Notes: generated by a model from the letters alone, not told the origin. A DNA stretch of 64,000 nucleotides from Paenibacillus sp. JCM 10914 (GCF_001315105.1 NZ_BAZR01000005.1:186001-250000), one strand, 5' to 3'; counted from the stretch's first letter, positions 27,695-37,073 are shown. Translations and numbers: made by a program.

Positions 27695-29028
27695 ATGACG
27701 CGAAGCAGCCAGGCTGCTGCCATTCAGCAGATTCGAATCGGTATTATCGGAACGCAGACGATTGTTGACAAAATCATGAAAATCATCGAGACCTTCCCTT
27801 CCTTTGACCCTGTACCCCTGGTGTTCCAGGAAGAGGATGAAGCGCCCGCGCTGGCAGAACAAATCGGTCGTGAAGTTGAGGTGTTATTCCTCTCCGACCC
27901 TTCGTCGCAGCGTAAGGTGAAGGAATTGAACCGTATCATCATCCGGTACATTATGTGCCTGTCACGGATGCGGGCTTGTACAAAGCGTTATTTATTGCTC
28001 AGCAGAAGGGGATCATGGCTGGCGGCATATCAGTGGATACGTTGACGGAGACGATGGTGTACCGGACGTTGAAGGACTTGAATCTCCCATCGGTACAGGC
28101 CATTACATATGATGGACCGGTATATGCTCCCAAGGAATCGCTGATTGCATTCCATAAAGCCTATTACGAATCCGGGCAATGCTCCATCGCTTTGACGGGC
28201 TCCCAAGCGGTTGCACAGGCGTTAACGGCTCTGGGCATTCCGAACGAGTGGCTGCTCCCGTCGGATCAGGATATTGTCGTCTCGCTGGAGCGGGCGCTGC
28301 TCTCCACGTCATCGCGCCGGAGCAGGGAAGGTCAGATCGTGGTAGGCATGATTAATATAGATGATTTTGGAGCACAGGCGCTGCGGCGCAATAATGAGCA
28401 TGAGGTGCAGAAGTTGAAGCTGGATATTCACCGGATGGTGCTGGATTATGTGGAGTCGCTGGATGGCTATTTCACGCATCTGGGCGGGGATGAATATTTA
28501 TTCTTTACGACACGCGGCATATTCGAGCGCGAAACGGGCGGCTACAAGACGATTCCCTTAGCCAAGGACGTGAATAAGACGCATGGCATTTCGCTTAGCA
28601 TCGGCATGGGCTTCGGTCCGTCGGCCAGCATGGCCGGTACGAATGCACGGATCGCGATGCGCAAATCGAAGGAAGTCGGAGGCAACGCCTGCTTCATCGT
28701 TAGAGAGGACGGGACGTTGATCGGTCCGCTAGAGATGGCGGACCCGGTACAAGAAGTGCTGTCCTTTACCGATGCGGAGTTGATTAAACGGGCAGAGGAC
28801 GCGGGGATGACCAGTGCGTATTTGAGTAAACTGCTGAACCAGCGCGCCCGTTCAGGCAAATATGAATATAAAGTCCATGAGCTGGCGCATCTGCTGGATA
28901 TTACGGTACGCAGCGCGCACCGTCTGCTGCAGACATGGTTGGATAACGACCTGGTCGAGATTTCGGGCATCGAGAAGGTACCGAGGGGAAGGCCGCGGCA
29001 GATATTCAGGTTCAGTTTTTTGGAATAG
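27695..29028 (+). CDS. Three-domain regulator with GGDEF/cyclase-like core and winged helix (one frameshift in this sequence)
   Basis: Restoring one G at about 27942 (ATCCGGTACATT read as ATCCGGGTACATT) gives IIIRVHYVPVTDAGLYKALF and a 444-residue protein. Residues 1-~215 look like a Rossmann-type sensor that resembles PrpR/periplasmic-binding folds (IRIGIIGTQTIVDKIMKIIE). Residues ~220-350 resemble a nucleotidyl-cyclase/GGDEF or archaeal GTP-cyclohydrolase III fold: MINIDDFGAQALRR, then HLGGDEYLFF and SLSIGMGFGPSASMAG. The last ~80 residues are a helix-turn-helix (VHELAHLLDITVRSAHRLLQ). I do not know a characterised homologue. It precedes the epimerase/aldolase/serine dehydratase operon after a terminator and may control it. 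ATG 27695 follows GGGAGTGAAGG. Confidence 0.65.
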
Positions 29029-29053
29029 ATGAGTGCTAAGTCTTCGCAAGATT

Positions 29054-29088
29054 AAGTCAACCAGTTCAACATACTGGTTGACTTTTTT
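29054..29088 (+). terminator. Rho-independent terminator after the cyclase-like regulator
   Basis: Stem AAGTCAACCAGT / ACTGGTTGACTT with a seven-base loop, followed by a T run. Confidence 0.9.
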
Positions 29089-29198
29089 CGTTCTTAATAC
29101 GTTATGTACGATAATTTAAAGACAATTTAAAGATTTGTCTCTATATCAACTCGGCCTTTATGATGGAAAGGAATCAAAATCAAAGGAGGAGACGAACG

Positions 29199-30214
29199 AT
29201 GTTAACCGTTGCACAATTGGAAGGAAGGCTGGCGGAGCCGTCGGAACAGCTTGTGGCGGATCTAGCTTCCTTGAAGGGGATATTCTCGTGCTGGGCGTAG
29301 GCGGCAAGATGGGACCGAGTCTGGCGAGGCTTGCTGCGAACGCAGTTCGCGAAGCTGGCGGGGGTAAGAAGATTATCGGGGTGTCCCGTTTCACGAACCA
29401 GGAGGCAAGGCGGGAACTGGAGGAAGCCGGTGTGTCGACGATCTCCTGCGACCTGTTGAATGATGCGGAGCTTCAGCAACTGCCGGACGCAGCGAACGTC
29501 ATTTATATGGCTGGCAATAAGTTCGGAACGACCGGGCGGGAACATTTCACGTGGGCTATGAATTCTTATTTGCCCGGTCGTGTCGCCGAGAAGTACAAAC
29601 AATCGCGGCTGGTGGTGTTCTCTTCAGGTAACGTTTATCCTTTCTCGCCGATCGGCAGCGGGGGCGTCAATGAGTCCGTGGCTCCGGAGCCGCTTGGGGA
29701 ATACGCGCAGTCCTGTCTGGGCAGAGAGCGCGTATTTGAGTACTTCTCCCATCAGAACGGAACGCCCATGGCGATCTATCGCCTGAACTATGCGATCGAT
29801 ATGCGGTATGGCGTTCTGCATGAGCTGGCCAAGTCGATTCAGGAGGAGCGTCCTATTCACCTTGCGATGGGTCACGCGAATATAATATGGCAAGGGGACG
29901 CTAATGAGATGGCGCTGCGCTCGCTGAAGCATTGCAGCACACCGCCGGAGATTATCAATATCACCGGACCGGAAACGATGTCGATCCGCTGGGCTGCACA
30001 GGAGCTTGCCATACGCCTGGGCAAGGAAGTTGCGTTTACAGGCGTGGAATCCGAGACGGCGCTGCTGAATAATGCTTCGAAATCCCATCAACTGTTCGGA
30101 TACCCGAAGGTTTCGCTGCTGCAGATGATCGATTGGACGGCCGAATGGGTGCAGTCCGGCGGCGAAAGTTGGAATAAACCGACGCACTTCCAAGAGAGAA
30201 AGGGGAAATTCTGA
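29199..30214 (+). CDS. NAD-dependent epimerase/dehydratase (one frameshift in this sequence)
   Basis: ATG 29199 follows AAGGAGGAG at ideal spacing. One G added at about 29280 (TTGAAGGGGATATT read as TTGAAGGGGGATATT) joins the start to the remaining frame, giving 338 residues. The Rossmann glycine motif is VLGVGGKMGPSLARLA; the SDR-type core has SRLVVFSSGNVYPFSP, although the usual YxxxK reads EYAQSCLGRE (Tyr present, Lys not in the standard place). It is therefore an atypical extended-SDR protein, probably acting on a sugar or sugar acid. It starts a four-gene operon; its stop overlaps the start of the DHDPS-family gene by one base. Confidence 0.75.
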
Positions 30215-31296
30215 TGGGCAGACAGGTTACAAGTACTGCTACATTAACCCCTGAGCAGCGGAAGGCGCTCCAGGAAGGTCTGGTTATCCCGGCACATCCC
30301 CTGGCTTTGGATGCGAACCGCAAGCTGGACGAGCGGCGTCAGCGGGCGTTGACGCGGTATTATGCGGCTTCCGGTGCAGGCGGCATTGCCGTCGGTGTTC
30401 ACTCAACCCAGTTCGAGATTCGGGATAAGGGGGTCGATCTGTATGAACCCGTGCTGCGCCTGGCCATCGAGGAGGTTCGCCAAGCGGAGCTGACGCGTCC
30501 GTTCATTATGGTAGCCGGCGTTTGCGGCCCAACCGAACAGGCGCTAGAGGAGACCGCACTCGCCAAGAAGCTGGGCTATGATGCGGTACTGCTCAGCATG
30601 GGCGGTCTGGATGGCTGGAGCGAGCAAGAAATCTTAAAGCGTACGAAACAGATCGCACAGGCCATGCCTGTCATCGGGTTCTATCTCCAGCCATCGGTCG
30701 GCGGCAAGATCTTTTCCTTCGATTTCTGGCGTGCCTTTGCTGAAATCCCGAATATCGTGGCGATCAAGATGGCGCCGTTCAACCGTTATCAGACGATCGA
30801 TGTCGTTCGTGCCGTCTGTTATTCCAGTCGGAGAGATGAGATCGCGTTATATACGGGCAATGACGATAATATCGTGAACGACTTGCTGACCACCTATCAG
30901 TTCCAGGTAGACGGAGTAACTGTAACCAAACCGATCGTGGGGGGGCTGCTGGGGCACTGGGCAGTCTGGACGCGAACAGCAGTGAAACTTCTGGAAGAGG
31001 TTAAGGCAGCCCGCCAAGACGATCGGATCGCCAAGGAGTGGCTGACGCGGAGCATTGAGGTAACGGATTCCAATGCTGCCTTCTTCGATCCGGCCCATCA
31101 GTTTGCGGGCTGCATCCCGGGCATCCATGAAGTGCTTCGCCGCCAGGGGTTGCTGGAAGGCATATGGTGCCTGAACCCGCATGAGACGCTGTCGCCAGGT
31201 CAAGCGGAGGAGATTAATCGGGTATATCGGGACTATCCGCATCTTCATGATGATGATTTTATACAAGAGCACTTGGAAGAATGGCTTTCGGACTGA
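30214..31296 (+). CDS. Dihydrodipicolinate synthase-family protein (aldolase/lyase)
   Basis: A 360-residue TIM-barrel protein of the DHDPS/NAL superfamily. Visible landmarks are VIPAHPLALDANRKLDERRQ at the start, YYAASGAGGIAVGVHSTQFE (the substrate-binding strand region), and NIVAIKMAPFNRYQTID, whose Lys is at the Schiff-base position. Members cleave or condense 2-keto acids with aldehydes; the coupling to an epimerase suggests catabolism of a sugar acid to pyruvate. The true substrate is unknown. TGATG overlap with the preceding gene, and 39 bases to sdaAB. Confidence 0.78.
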   Translation: MGRQVTSTATLTPEQRKALQEGLVIPAHPLALDANRKLDERRQRALTRYYAASGAGGIAVGVHSTQFEIRDKGVDLYEPVLRLAIEEVRQAELTRPFIMVAGVCGPTEQALEETALAKKLGYDAVLLSMGGLDGWSEQEILKRTKQIAQAMPVIGFYLQPSVGGKIFSFDFWRAFAEIPNIVAIKMAPFNRYQTIDVVRAVCYSSRRDEIALYTGNDDNIVNDLLTTYQFQVDGVTVTKPIVGGLLGHWAVWTRTAVKLLEEVKAARQDDRIAKEWLTRSIEVTDSNAAFFDPAHQFAGCIPGIHEVLRRQGLLEGIWCLNPHETLSPGQAEEINRVYRDYPHLHDDDFIQEHLEEWLSD

Positions 31297-31335
31297 TACA
31301 ATGAGTGCAGAATAGTCGAAAGTGGGGAATCGCGC

Positions 31336-32019
31336 ATGCGGTTTAAAGATGTTTTCTCAATAATAGGGCCCAGTATGGTGGGGCCGTCTAGCTCCCATAC
31401 CGCAGGCGCTGTGCGGATCGGAAGAGCTGCGCGGCGCATATTTGGAGCGTTCCCCGATCAGGCGGAAATCGTGTTCTACGGTTCCTTTGCCGAAACCTAC
31501 CGCGGACACGGCACGGACCTGGCTGTTGTCGGGGGCTTGCTTGATTTTGCTACCGATGACATGAGGATTCGTCATTCGGTAGAGCTGGCGGAAGAGGCGG
31601 GGATAAGGCTCACGTTCAAAACGGCGCAGAACGTTGCCTTTCACCCGAACACCGTTTTGCTGAAGCTGAAAAACCAGGATCATGAAGATATCATCGCCGG
31701 CGCCTCTATAGGCGGTGGCAGCGTGGAGATGCTGCGGGTCAATGGTTTTGACGTCAAGTTTACGATGAACTATCCGGTTCTGCTCGTATTTCATGACGAT
31801 ACGCCTGGCATGGTCGCTCATATTACCAGGTTGCTGGAGAGCGGTGGGGTTAACATCGCTTATATGGACGTGGATCGCAAAGGTCGCGGCGGAGACGCGT
31901 TGACCGTGGTCGAGGCCGATGAGGCGGTCCCTGCCGAGCTGATGAAGCATATTGAAAGTCTGTCCAGCGTCAAACGTGTGGTGTTTGCGGATTTGACGGC
32001 AGAGGAGGCACAGTCATGA
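31336..32019 (+). CDS. sdaAB: L-serine dehydratase, iron-sulfur type, beta subunit
   Basis: A 227-residue subunit. It opens with FSIIGPSMVGPSSSHTAGAV, the signature of the family, and ends with an ACT domain (PVLLVFHDDTPGMVAHITRL). With the alpha subunit it deaminates L-serine to pyruvate and ammonia in the cytoplasm. ATG follows GTGGGGAA. Stop and start of the alpha gene overlap by four bases (ATGA), so the subunits are made in equal amounts. Position behind a DHDPS-family gene, with no terminator between, suggests that both feed pyruvate. Confidence 0.93.
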   Translation: MRFKDVFSIIGPSMVGPSSSHTAGAVRIGRAARRIFGAFPDQAEIVFYGSFAETYRGHGTDLAVVGGLLDFATDDMRIRHSVELAEEAGIRLTFKTAQNVAFHPNTVLLKLKNQDHEDIIAGASIGGGSVEMLRVNGFDVKFTMNYPVLLVFHDDTPGMVAHITRLLESGGVNIAYMDVDRKGRGGDALTVVEADEAVPAELMKHIESLSSVKRVVFADLTAEEAQS

Positions 32020-32945
32020 AGTTCTCAACATTAGATCAGATTATCGCTTGCTGTCGTGAAGATCAGATTACGATCGGTGAGTTAATGATAAGGGAGCAGG
32101 TTAAGGAGACGGGCAAGAGCAGAGAAGAGACGTTCAAGCAAATGTCCGATTACTACAACATCATGAAGGAAGCGGTTCATCGCGGGATCCATGAGCCCGT
32201 TCCATCGAAGAGCGGCCTGACCGGCGGAGACGCGGTTAGGGTCAGCGAATATATGAGCAGCGGCGTTCCGGCACTGGGGACCGAGGCGTGCACAGCGCTT
32301 GCGTATGCTTTATCCGTGTCCGAAGTGAACGCGTCCATGGGTCGCATCGTAGCAACGCCGACGGCAGGCTCCTGCGGGATTATCCCGGGCGTCTTTGTCA
32401 GCGCGCAGGAGCGTTTCGACTGGGACGATGAGCAGCTTGTGATGGGTCTGTTCAGCGCTGGCGCCATTGGCTACGTTATTGCCAACAATTCCTTCATCTC
32501 AGGCGCTGAAGGCGGCTGTCAGGCCGAGGTAGGGTCGGCGATTGGCATGGCGGCAGGTGCGCTGACTGAGCTCAGAGGAGGCACGCCGGAACAGGCTGTG
32601 CATGCAGTGGGGCTGGCGTTGAAGAATTCGCTTGGGCTTATCTGCGATCCCGTTGGCGGGCTCGTCGAAATTCCTTGCATCGTGCGCAACGGATTCGGCG
32701 CTGTTACCGCACTGGCCGCATCGGATATGGCCATGGCCGGTGTGCGCAGCGTGATCCCGTCGGATGAAGTCATCGACGTTATGCTGGAAGTAGGGACGGC
32801 TATGCCTTCCAAGCACCGAGAGACTGCGAAGGGTGGGCTTGCTCAGACACCGACAGGGAAGAAGATATTGAAAGACTTGTATGGCAAGGAAGGCAAGAAG
32901 CTTCGCGAAAAGGGCGCTAAGGGCAAAGGCCAGTCAAATAATTAA
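32016..32945 (+). CDS. sdaAA: L-serine dehydratase, iron-sulfur type, alpha subunit
   Basis: A 309-residue catalytic subunit. Three cysteines that hold the oxygen-sensitive [4Fe-4S] cluster are in place: TPTAGSCGIIPGVF, LGLICDPVGGLVE and VEIPCIVRNGFG. The tail is rich in Lys and Gly (GKEGKKLREKGAKGKGQSNN), longer than needed for the family. It is the last gene of the operon. A Rex/Fnr-like palindrome lies about 100 bases downstream, but it points to the next unit rather than this one. Confidence 0.93.
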   Translation: MKFSTLDQIIACCREDQITIGELMIREQVKETGKSREETFKQMSDYYNIMKEAVHRGIHEPVPSKSGLTGGDAVRVSEYMSSGVPALGTEACTALAYALSVSEVNASMGRIVATPTAGSCGIIPGVFVSAQERFDWDDEQLVMGLFSAGAIGYVIANNSFISGAEGGCQAEVGSAIGMAAGALTELRGGTPEQAVHAVGLALKNSLGLICDPVGGLVEIPCIVRNGFGAVTALAASDMAMAGVRSVIPSDEVIDVMLEVGTAMPSKHRETAKGGLAQTPTGKKILKDLYGKEGKKLREKGAKGKGQSNN

Positions 32946-33046
32946 GCTGTGTCTGGGAAGCTCGGAAGTCAAGGTTTTTGACCCGGTATGTACATGAATC
33001 GAATTAGACTACGATCTACATACCGAGGTCATCCTCTTGGACAATT

Positions 33047-33064
33047 AAGTGAAAATATTCACAA
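33047..33064 (+). promoter_or_regulatory. Rex/Fnr-like palindrome
   Basis: AAGTGAA AATA TTCACAA. The right arm equals the Rex half-site TTCACAA and the left arm differs at two bases; it also resembles the TGTGA-N6-TCACA class. A sensor of redox state or oxygen could bind here, but the evidence is the motif only. Confidence 0.35.
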
Positions 33065-33084
33065 AAAAGAATTTTACTCAAAGC

Positions 33085-33238
33085 AGAAGTGGGTGGGGAA
33101 CCGGCCCGCGAAAGGCATCGGCCAAGCAGCCCAATTCGGTAGAAAATACCGCTGACACGCTGTGACAGCTCTGATGACGAAGAGTGAAAAATTAACATGC
33201 CCGGTGAGGATTTCAGTCTGAAATCCCTCGCTTTTTTT
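33085..33238 (+). ncRNA. Candidate structured RNA/leader ending in a terminator
   Basis: Consecutive potential hairpins: GGCC...GGCC near 33103-33124, CGGTA GAAAA TACCG (33135-33149), GCTG...CAGC with inner ACA/TGT (33150-33168), CTCT...AGAG, and finally the terminator GAGGATTTCA GTC TGAAATCCCTC (33206-33229) followed by seven T. No known riboswitch consensus could be matched. It lies 310 bases before the sugar-binding protein gene, so it may be an attenuating leader or an independent small RNA. Confidence 0.4.
33206..33238 (+). terminator. Rho-independent terminator of the candidate RNA
   Basis: Stem GATTTCA / TGAAATC extended by GAG / CTC, three-base loop, then CGC and seven T. Confidence 0.8.
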
Positions 33239-33366
33239 ATCTATTTCTACCACTTTAGATATTTCCACATCACCGGAAAGCCTGATATGGTGCAGGTCCG
33301 CGGCTTTGCTGCAAACAAAAAGCAGAAAATCGGCACATGGGAAGAAATACGCTTCTTTACGAATGG

Positions 33367-33381
33367 ATGGAAGCGTTTTTA
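33367..33381 (+). promoter_or_regulatory. cre-like site upstream of the sugar transporter operon
   Basis: ATGGAAGCGTTTTTA fits the cre consensus WTGNAARCGNWWWCA at all but one position (T for the final C). It lies about 175 bases before the binding-protein gene. Confidence 0.4.
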
Positions 33382-33555
33382 TGATGTGGATGGGTAGAAA
33401 ATACGCATGTTGTCACGGCTTACCATCTCCTGGTCTCGAGTTGAGGATCATCCTACAGGAGATGCAGAGCACGAGCAGACGGGGGTAGGGTAACGATCAT
33501 ACAGTTTCAGTCAGGTAGCAGACATTCGTAGGATTCATGATGAGGAGGAACGCAA

Positions 33556-35160
33556 ATGACAAGCAAATGGCTTCGTATGACACTCGTATTAACGATTATT
33601 CTCTCCATGCTGGCGGCATGCAGTGGTGGAGGTGACTCGGGCGAGCAAGGCGGTAATACGACACCTCCTGCCGCAGTAGATCCCGAACAATATGGAGATA
33701 CGGGCGGGCTGGTCTTGCCGCTGGTGGATAAACCGACCACGATTACCTGGATGGTTGCTAGCGAGAAGACGGATCTCAACGATTCCCTGATCGTTAAAGA
33801 GATTGAGAAGCGTACCGGAATCAAAGTTAACTTTCAGGCATATTCACCAGCCACCTTTCAAGATAAATTGCGCGTGACCGTGGCTTCCGGCAAGCTCCCG
33901 GATATATTTCATGGCTTGACGCCGTCGGAACTCAAGAAGATTGGTCAACAGAATGCGGTTGCGGCCATTAATGAATACGTGGATATGCTCCCGAACTTCA
34001 AGAAGCTGTACGTGGACGAGAATCCATGGGTCATTCCTTCTTTTGGGGACCAAGAGGGCAATATCTATACATGGCCGATCGCAAACATCAATCGTGATGT
34101 TAACCATGGCTTTTTATATCGCAAAGAAATATTCGATGAGGTCGGCATTGAGGAGTGGACGAATACAGAAGAGTTCTACGCAGCTCTGAAGAAGCTCAAG
34201 GAAGCTTACCCGGATTCCTATCCGTACGCGTCCAAAACCAAGGAATATATTTTCCGTGACTGGGCCTACGGCTGGGGACTTGGCGGCAAGGACTATCCCA
34301 CATACTACGATGAGGATTCCAATCAATGGAAGTATGCATCCATTCAGCCTGAGCATAAAGACATGCTTGATTTCATGAAAAAGCTCTATAACGAAGGGTT
34401 AATCGATCCTGAATTCTTGACGGATACCGACGAGTCGTGGACATCGAAAATGACGGCCGGTAAGAAATCCTTCGTAACGTGGGATTGGATCGGCCGACTG
34501 GACTTGTTCTACAACCAGATAAAGGATCAGAATCCGGATTACGATCTCCGTTATGGAACGCCTGTAGGACCGACCGGCAATGGAGCGACGCTGCCGATGA
34601 TTGATAACAGCTTTAGTATCGCGGTCGCTAACGGGAACAACAAAGAAGCGGCATTGAAACTTCTGGATTATCTGACAAGCCCGTCTGGCGCAACCTTGGT
34701 TACCATGGGGGTCGAAGGAGAGACATTCAAGATCGAGGGAGACAACATCGTTTATCCGGAGCTGACCGACGTGCCATTGGTGGACATCAAAGTTCTCGAA
34801 GACCGTTATGGTCTCTGGCTCCAAGGGATGTACGTTAACTCGGACAAACGCAGCGTGTATTACAACTTCACGGAGAAGGAACAGCAAGCGCAGGATAAGC
34901 GACTTAGCGCCAACAGCTTCGAGCCATATGATCCGATCCTGAACTTCACGGACGAAGAAACGTCGAGGATCGCGGAGCTGCACACCGCACTCATGAAGTC
35001 GGCCAACGAGTTTAATTCCAGATACATTCTGAACAAGAGCTTTGGCGATGCACAGTGGCAGCAGTGGCAGAGCACGGCGGAGAAGCAGGGTGTGAAAGAA
35101 CTGGTCGAGATCTTTAATCATGCACAGAAACGCTTTGAAGAAGCGGCTGCATCCAACTAG
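33556..35160 (+). CDS. Extracellular solute-binding lipoprotein of a CUT1 sugar transporter (LplA/YtcQ-like)
   Basis: A 534-residue lipoprotein with signal MTSKWLRMTLVLTIILSMLA and lipobox AACSGG. The mature protein shows the long-form family 1 pattern of Paenibacillus/Bacillus oligosaccharide binders: TWMVASEKTDLNDSLIVKEI, FHGLTPSELKKIG, and a C-terminal DAQWQQWQSTAEKQGVKELV. ATG follows TGAGGAGGAA. It is followed by two permeases of the LplB/YtcP type, so this is one import system. The sugar is not identifiable; the adjoining genes (AraC regulator, dehydrogenase) suggest a plant-polysaccharide oligomer. Confidence 0.87.
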   Translation: MTSKWLRMTLVLTIILSMLAACSGGGDSGEQGGNTTPPAAVDPEQYGDTGGLVLPLVDKPTTITWMVASEKTDLNDSLIVKEIEKRTGIKVNFQAYSPATFQDKLRVTVASGKLPDIFHGLTPSELKKIGQQNAVAAINEYVDMLPNFKKLYVDENPWVIPSFGDQEGNIYTWPIANINRDVNHGFLYRKEIFDEVGIEEWTNTEEFYAALKKLKEAYPDSYPYASKTKEYIFRDWAYGWGLGGKDYPTYYDEDSNQWKYASIQPEHKDMLDFMKKLYNEGLIDPEFLTDTDESWTSKMTAGKKSFVTWDWIGRLDLFYNQIKDQNPDYDLRYGTPVGPTGNGATLPMIDNSFSIAVANGNNKEAALKLLDYLTSPSGATLVTMGVEGETFKIEGDNIVYPELTDVPLVDIKVLEDRYGLWLQGMYVNSDKRSVYYNFTEKEQQAQDKRLSANSFEPYDPILNFTDEETSRIAELHTALMKSANEFNSRYILNKSFGDAQWQQWQSTAEKQGVKELVEIFNHAQKRFEEAAASN

Positions 35161-35235
35161 AACACAGCACATCGCTTGGTGGCAGCACTCGAAGCAAGTA
35201 TCGGGGGCTGCCCTAAGGCGTAAGGAGGTAAATTC

Positions 35236-36201
35236 ATGGCCAGTGCAGGCACGAAATGGAATGATCCCCATACTCGTGAAGGGCTCAACGCGAGAACGAC
35301 TTCGGTCTTTCGACATATTAAGCGTGATCGACAGCTCTTGATTTTGTTAATCCCATGTCTGATCTTCTATCTGATTTTCCGATACGGGCCGCTGTACGGC
35401 ATGATTATCGCATTCAAAGATTACAGCGTATTCACAGGCATCGTGGAGAGTCCATGGGTGGGCTTTAGGCACTTTGAGAGGTTTTTTAGCAGCGCGGATT
35501 TCTGGCTGTTGTTTAAGAACACGCTGCTTCTGGGCGTCTACAACTTGATCTTCGGCTTTCCGTTTCCGATTATACTGGCGATCTTGCTCAATGAGGTCCG
35601 ATTGAAGTGGTTCAAGAAGTCGGTACAGACGCTTAGTTATCTTCCGTCCTTCTTGTCGGTTGTTATTATCAGCAGCATGATTATTGACTTTCTGTCACCG
35701 AATCAAGGAATTCTAAATCAATTAATTGCAGCTTTGGGGTTTGAGAAAAAGTATTTCCTCATCGATCCGAACTGGTTCCGTACGATTTATGTAGCCTCGG
35801 ATATTTGGGCTAATGTCGGTTATGAGGCCATTATATATATGGCCGCGATTGCGGGCATCAGTCCTTCCCTGTACGAAGCAGCCAAAGTGGATGGGGCCAA
35901 GCGGCGCCATATGATCTTCAAGATCACGATTCCGGCGATCATGCCGACGATTATTATCATGTTCATTCTCAAGACTGGCTCGATGCTGCGGATCGGTTAT
36001 GAGAAAGTACTCTTGCTCTATAATCCGATGACCTATGAGGTGGCAGATGTCTTCTCAACCTATGTTTATCGTAAGGGGTTGCTTGAGGCTAACTATAGTT
36101 ACGCAACAGCAGTGGGGCTATTTGAAGCGCTCGTGGCCATGATATTACTCTTGTCGTCCAACTTCATCAGCAAGAGACTGGGGGGAAGCGGACTATGGTA
36201 G
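35236..36201 (+). CDS. CUT1 ABC transporter permease (LplB/YteP-like)
   Basis: A 321-residue permease with six membrane helices. The start region LLILLIPCLIFYLIFRYGPL and YGMIIAFKDYSVFTGI are typical of the LplB group. EAA loop: LYEAAKVDGAKRRHMIFKIT. ATG follows AAGGAGGTAAATTC. Its end overlaps the next permease by seven bases. It forms the channel with that partner. Confidence 0.88.
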   Translation: MASAGTKWNDPHTREGLNARTTSVFRHIKRDRQLLILLIPCLIFYLIFRYGPLYGMIIAFKDYSVFTGIVESPWVGFRHFERFFSSADFWLLFKNTLLLGVYNLIFGFPFPIILAILLNEVRLKWFKKSVQTLSYLPSFLSVVIISSMIIDFLSPNQGILNQLIAALGFEKKYFLIDPNWFRTIYVASDIWANVGYEAIIYMAAIAGISPSLYEAAKVDGAKRRHMIFKITIPAIMPTIIIMFILKTGSMLRIGYEKVLLLYNPMTYEVADVFSTYVYRKGLLEANYSYATAVGLFEALVAMILLLSSNFISKRLGGSGLW

Positions 36202-37073
36202 GACCTAGGTTCAACCTAAGAAATATCTCATGGTTCCAGATCATCAATACGTTGATTCTGCTCAGTTTGGCGGTCATCACCGTGTATCCGGTTGTTTATA
36301 TTACGGCTGTGTCGCTCAGTGAGACCTCAGAGGTTATTCAAGGCAACGTCACCTTGTTCCCCAAGGGCTTCAACCTGGACGCCTACGCCCAGGTATTGAC
36401 TGACAACCGAGTTCCCCGCGCTTACATGAATACGATCTTCTACACGGCGCTTGGAACGGCAATTAATTTGCTATTAACGTCCGTGGCGGCTTACCCGCTG
36501 GCGCGCAAGAACATGTTCGGCCGCAAGTTCTTCTTGCTGGCGATCATCATGACCATGTTCCTGAACCCTGGAATCATTCCTAACTATCTGGTGGTATCGG
36601 AGCTTGGCCTTCTGGATAGCGTGTGGGCACTTGTGCTGCCGAATGCGATCTGGACCTTCGAACTGCTTATTCTGAAAAGCTTCTATGAAAATATGTCGGA
36701 ATCGCTTCGTGAAGCTGCAGTCGTGGACGGTGCTTCCGAATACCGGATTCTGTTCCGAATCATGATTCCGTTGTCGAAGCCGGCGCTTGCGTCCATCGGT
36801 TTGTTCTACTTCATGGGGCATTGGAACAGCTTCTTCATTCCGATGATCTATCTGAATGATGCCAATATGTATCCGCTACAGGTCGTCTTAAGGGATATGC
36901 TGATCTTTAGCGACGGTGGGAACAATGCCAGCCTGGTGGATTCGTCCGCATTGGCGCCTCAAGCGATGAAGAACGCTACGATTGTCCTATCGATGATTCC
37001 GGTGCTGCTCATCTATCCGTTTGCCCAGAAGTACTTTGCCAAAGGGGTTATGCTCGGATCGGAAAAGGGCTGA
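36195..37073 (+). CDS. CUT1 ABC transporter permease (LplC/YtcP-like)
   Basis: A 292-residue permease, six helices (VITVYPVVYITAVSLSETSE at helix 1). EAA loop: LREAAVVDGASEYRILFRIM. MGHWNSFFIPMIYLND corresponds to the conserved late helix. The end, YFAKGVMLGSEKG, is the usual C-terminus of LplC-type proteins. No ATPase is encoded in the operon, consistent with use of a common MsmX-type subunit. Confidence 0.88.
   Translation: MVGPRFNLRNISWFQIINTLILLSLAVITVYPVVYITAVSLSETSEVIQGNVTLFPKGFNLDAYAQVLTDNRVPRAYMNTIFYTALGTAINLLLTSVAAYPLARKNMFGRKFFLLAIIMTMFLNPGIIPNYLVVSELGLLDSVWALVLPNAIWTFELLILKSFYENMSESLREAAVVDGASEYRILFRIMIPLSKPALASIGLFYFMGHWNSFFIPMIYLNDANMYPLQVVLRDMLIFSDGGNNASLVDSSALAPQAMKNATIVLSMIPVLLIYPFAQKYFAKGVMLGSEKG

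Larger units (their letters stand above)
32946..33555. other. Long intergenic region with candidate regulatory RNA
   Basis: About 610 bases. It contains a palindrome (33047-33064), a stretch predicted to form several hairpins and closed by a terminator (33085-33238), and a cre-like site (33367-33381), each listed separately. An open frame 33197-33397 has no ribosome site and crosses the terminator, so it is not called. Confidence 0.55.

Noticed and set aside
27900..27960. Programmed ribosomal frameshift in the cyclase-like regulator
   Set aside because: No slippery heptamer or stimulating structure, and the same one-base defect appears in several unrelated genes, so an error is simpler.
33085..33205. 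Match to cobalamin, lysine, c-di-AMP (ydaO), glycine or S-box riboswitch
   Set aside because: The conserved boxes of each class were looked for by eye and not found.
33197..33397. 66-codon frame in the gap before the sugar importer
   Set aside because: No ribosome site, crosses a strong terminator, low-complexity aromatic product with no domain.
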